Shown here: positions 5,685 to 6,747 of the stretch, one piece after another
Layout: the number at the start of each line of letters is the position of its first letter
Position numbering within the stretch: the stretch's first letter is position 1
Assembly: GCA_009774055.1 (NCBI GenBank)
Contig: VSNB01000172.1
Location: 1-6,747 of the forward strand
Source: Clostridiales bacterium
GTDB taxonomy: Bacteria; Bacillota; Clostridia; Oscillospirales; Oscillospiraceae
Direction of reading: 5' to 3'
Length of the DNA stretch: 6,747 bases
Notes under the pieces: generated by a model
Database searches by the model: none
Seen by the model: the letters and a program-made list of their open reading frames with translations, nothing else
Told to the model about the DNA's origin: nothing
Position numbers and translations under genes: made by a program

Positions 5685-5807
5685 TTATTTGCACAACTTA
5701 TTGTACCTTATCCGGGGGTGGGTGATAAGCTGGCAGGGGATGCGGAAGCAGGTAAACTGCATCGCCTCATCGCCGTAAAAATAGCTTGGTAATTTCATAT
5801 CCGGCAT
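5685..5807 (-). pseudogene. repA: Replication initiator RepA N-terminal fragment, cut by the insertion sequence
   Basis: On the minus strand, ATG at 5807 with a consensus AAGGAGG 9 nt upstream opens a frame of 40 codons that ends in a TAA inside the insertion sequence. Its first ~33 codons (PSYFYGDEAMQF, then FRIP, then LITHPR) match the start of the RepA N-domain replication initiators of Firmicutes plasmids and integrative conjugative elements. That family begins Y-F-Y-G-x-E-A-x-Q-F-x-F-Y-R-I-P-K-x-L. The last ~7 codons are insertion-sequence DNA. A complete protein is several hundred residues, so only the start survives, and the rest is not on the other side of the insertion sequence. Recognition is from memory of the family motif over a short stretch. 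Confidence 0.7.
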
Positions 5808-5826
5808 GGCTGTTGCCTCCTTTTGG

Positions 5827-5868
5827 GCATGAAAAAAACACGATTGTCAAATCGTGTTTTTTTCATGC
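5827..5868. terminator. Bidirectional intrinsic terminator with a 19-bp perfect stem
   Basis: GCATGAAAAAAACACGATT (5827-5845) and AATCGTGTTTTTTTCATGC (5850-5868) are exact reverse complements around a GTCA loop. Seven A and seven T face each other in the arms, so on either strand the inner CACGATT hairpin is followed by a T7 tract. On the minus strand it lies just after the 21-codon leader ORF and 4 nt before the ribosome binding region of repA. It would therefore end or attenuate transcription entering repA. Confidence 0.85.
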
Positions 5869-5892
5869 TGTTAGATTTTGTCACAAGGGGTT

Positions 5893-5958
5893 CTATTCTC
5901 GGTAACTGTCCGTTAAAATAGTGATTTTTGTCTTGTCCTTTATGCGTAATGCCCTCAT
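5893..5958 (-). CDS. 21-aa leader-like ORF upstream of the repA terminator
   Basis: On the minus strand, ATG 5958 to TAG 5893 encodes MRALRIKDKTKITILTDSYR plus a final Glu. An in-frame TAA lies 4 codons upstream of the ATG, so it does not extend. The ribosome binding site is weak (AAAAGAG at some distance). The reading looks coding-like, with a basic IKDKTKI stretch. It sits 25 nt before the strong terminator that precedes repA, as a leader peptide or a remnant of a gene would. I do not recognise a family. Chance remains possible at this size. Confidence 0.35.
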   Translation of the reverse strand: MRALRIKDKTKITILTDSYRE

Positions 5959-5974
5959 GGTAGATTTTTATTCT

Positions 5975-6003
5975 CTTTTACAAAAACTTTTCAGGGCTCT
6001 CAA
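5975..6003 (-). promoter_or_regulatory. Weak candidate promoter for the leader ORF and repA
   Basis: On the minus strand, TTGAGA (6003-5998) and TAAAAG (5980-5975) are 17 bp apart in the gap between the kinase stop and the leader ORF. The -10 box is poor (TAAAAG against TATAAT). No better pair is seen upstream of repA. Confidence 0.25.
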
Positions 6004-6012
6004 TTTCATTTA

Positions 6013-6624
6013 TTATTGTGTGCAGTAATCGCAAATGAGCTCCACACAACGGTCGCCCCTTAGCTTACTACTGTTCAGGCAGAGGTCGTAGTTTGCTGCC
6101 AAGCCCCATATTTGGTCTGTAATATGCTTATAATAACTGGAACGTTTCTTATCCCGCTCTTTCACATGGCCCTCGGCAGCGGAAGGTGCTACCCCATGCT
6201 CCGCGATGACACGGTTGGCCCGGTCAGGCAGCGCACCGGTGATAAAGACGTGGAAGCAGTCCTCCCGTCCTTGCAGGATGTAGTCGGCGCACCGTCCCAC
6301 GATGACGCAGGAACCTTTATCCGCCAGCTCCTTGATCAGCTCGGTCTGATAGGCGTTGATCTGATCCGGCAGGGCCATATTCCCCCTTTGATTGGCGTTA
6401 TAGGCCGAGTAGCCCCGCGATGAAACGCTGGTGAACAGGCTGCTGGCGGAGGAGTATTCCCCCTCCCGCCGCACCGTCTCGGCGGACAGCCCGCTGCGCT
6501 CCGCCACGATCTGCACCAGCTTCTTGTCGTAGAAGGGAATGCCCAGCCGTTCCGCCACGGTTTTCCCGATGGTATGGCCTCCGCTGCCGCACTGACGGCC
6601 TATGGTAATTACACATTTTTTCAT
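6013..6624 (-). CDS. Cytidylate-kinase-like family protein
   Basis: A 203-aa soluble P-loop protein of the cytidylate-kinase-like group (Cytidylate_kin2 type). The N-terminus MKKCVITIGRQCGSGGHTIG carries the family's modified phosphate-binding loop (G9-R-Q-C-G-S-G-G16), followed by A-E-R-L-G-I-P-F-Y-D-K (the nucleotide-kinase helix and strand). V-I-V-G-R-C-A-D-Y-I-L lies near residue 110. A basic lid-like segment (K-E-R-D-K-K-R-S-S-Y-Y) and the terminal Y-D-L-C-L-N-S-S-K segment follow. The likely activity is nucleoside monophosphate phosphorylation, but members of this group are mostly uncharacterised and differ from housekeeping Cmk. ATG 6624 with AAAAGAGG about 7 nt upstream is preferred; an extension to 6666 adds an unrelated-looking N-terminus. 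It is complete and lies upstream of the repA fragment on the same strand. Confidence 0.9.
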   Translation of the reverse strand: MKKCVITIGRQCGSGGHTIGKTVAERLGIPFYDKKLVQIVAERSGLSAETVRREGEYSSASSLFTSVSSRGYSAYNANQRGNMALPDQINAYQTELIKELADKGSCVIVGRCADYILQGREDCFHVFITGALPDRANRVIAEHGVAPSAAEGHVKERDKKRSSYYKHITDQIWGLAANYDLCLNSSKLRGDRCVELICDYCTQ

Positions 6625-6674
6625 TGCTTTGCCTCTTTTCCAAAAATTTTCTTCCAGGACAACCACACGGTAAT

Positions 6675-6708
6675 TAGGGCCTGCTGAAAAACTTTTCAGC
6701 AGCTAAAA
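6675..6708. repeat. Hairpin upstream of the kinase, possible mobile-element end
   Basis: CTGCTGAAAA (6681-6690) and TTTTCAGCAG (6693-6702) are perfect inverted arms. On the plus strand an A-run follows rather than a T-run, so it is not an intrinsic terminator for either visible gene direction. The sequence beginning GGGCCTGCTGAAAAAC resembles the terminal repeats of some insertion sequences, and the window ends 45 bp later, so a mobile element could continue to the right. That cannot be confirmed here. Confidence 0.4.
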
Positions 6709-6747
6709 AAGTGAGAAATAAGAATTAAGCAAAGAAAAGCAGGGAAG

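Larger units (their letters stand above)
4374..5707 (-). mobile_element. IS256-family insertion sequence, about 1.33 kb
   Basis: One full transposase is flanked by imperfect terminal inverted repeats. The left end reads inward GCGTCAAGAATAATGCGCAAA (from 4374). The right end reads inward on the minus strand GGTACAATAAGTTGTGCAAA (from 5707). These share GxxxCAAxAA and the TGxGCAAA core with a one-base gap. The total length matches the family. No exact 8-bp target duplication is found. The best pairing is GTTTCCGG at 4364-4371 with TTATCCGG at 5708-5715, 6 of 8, which would shift the left end by a few bases. The left flank is the end of the transport operon and the right flank is a replication-gene fragment, so the two sides were not originally one site. 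Ends are uncertain by about 5 bp. Confidence 0.75.

Noticed and set aside
1..6747. tRNA, rRNA or CRISPR array
   Set aside because: No cloverleaf-like tract ending in a CCA region, no ribosomal RNA motifs, and no regularly spaced direct repeats were seen.

Overview
The window looks like an accessory region of a GC-rich Clostridia genome, most likely a gut Oscillospiraceae-type organism (Flavonifractor/Oscillibacter/Lawsonibacter-like). That assignment is an inference. It rests on strong AAGGAGG-type ribosome binding sites, sigma-A promoters of Firmicutes type, GC-rich codon use in the operon, and protein types common in that group. I recognise no gene that fixes the species.

Layout. Positions 1-760 are mostly non-coding debris: two strong inverted repeats at the left edge, a doubtful small ORF, two related copies of a short non-coding repeat (about 279-357 and 584-694), and a response-regulator scrap directly abutting the second copy. 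Positions 803-4359 form an intact, divergently organised transport locus. A LysR-type regulator (minus strand) faces a four-gene operon (plus strand): an 89-aa cysteine-rich protein of unknown function, then the permease, ATPase and lipoprotein of a polar amino acid ABC importer whose binding protein resembles L-cystine binders. Both promoters are clearly visible (1713-1741 and 1769-1797), and a LysR-type dyad overlaps the -35 box of the operon promoter. The natural reading is a LysR protein controlling an uptake system, probably for cystine or a related sulfur or polar amino acid, in response to a small-molecule co-inducer.

A complete IS256-family insertion sequence (about 4374-5707) lies directly after the operon and points towards it. 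The DNA beyond its other end is not a continuation of the transporter region. It cuts into the first ~33 codons of a replication-initiator (RepA N-domain-like) gene of the sort carried by plasmids and integrative conjugative elements in Firmicutes. Upstream of that fragment, on the same strand, are a 19-bp-stem intrinsic terminator, a 21-codon leader-like ORF and a complete cytidylate-kinase-like gene. The right edge carries another hairpin that may be the start of a further mobile element.

Overall, an intact transporter and regulator module lies between remnants of mobile or replaced DNA. The points most worth following up are the cysteine-rich protein translationally coupled to the permease, the IS junction that joins two unrelated flanks, and the leader ORF plus terminator arrangement before repA.
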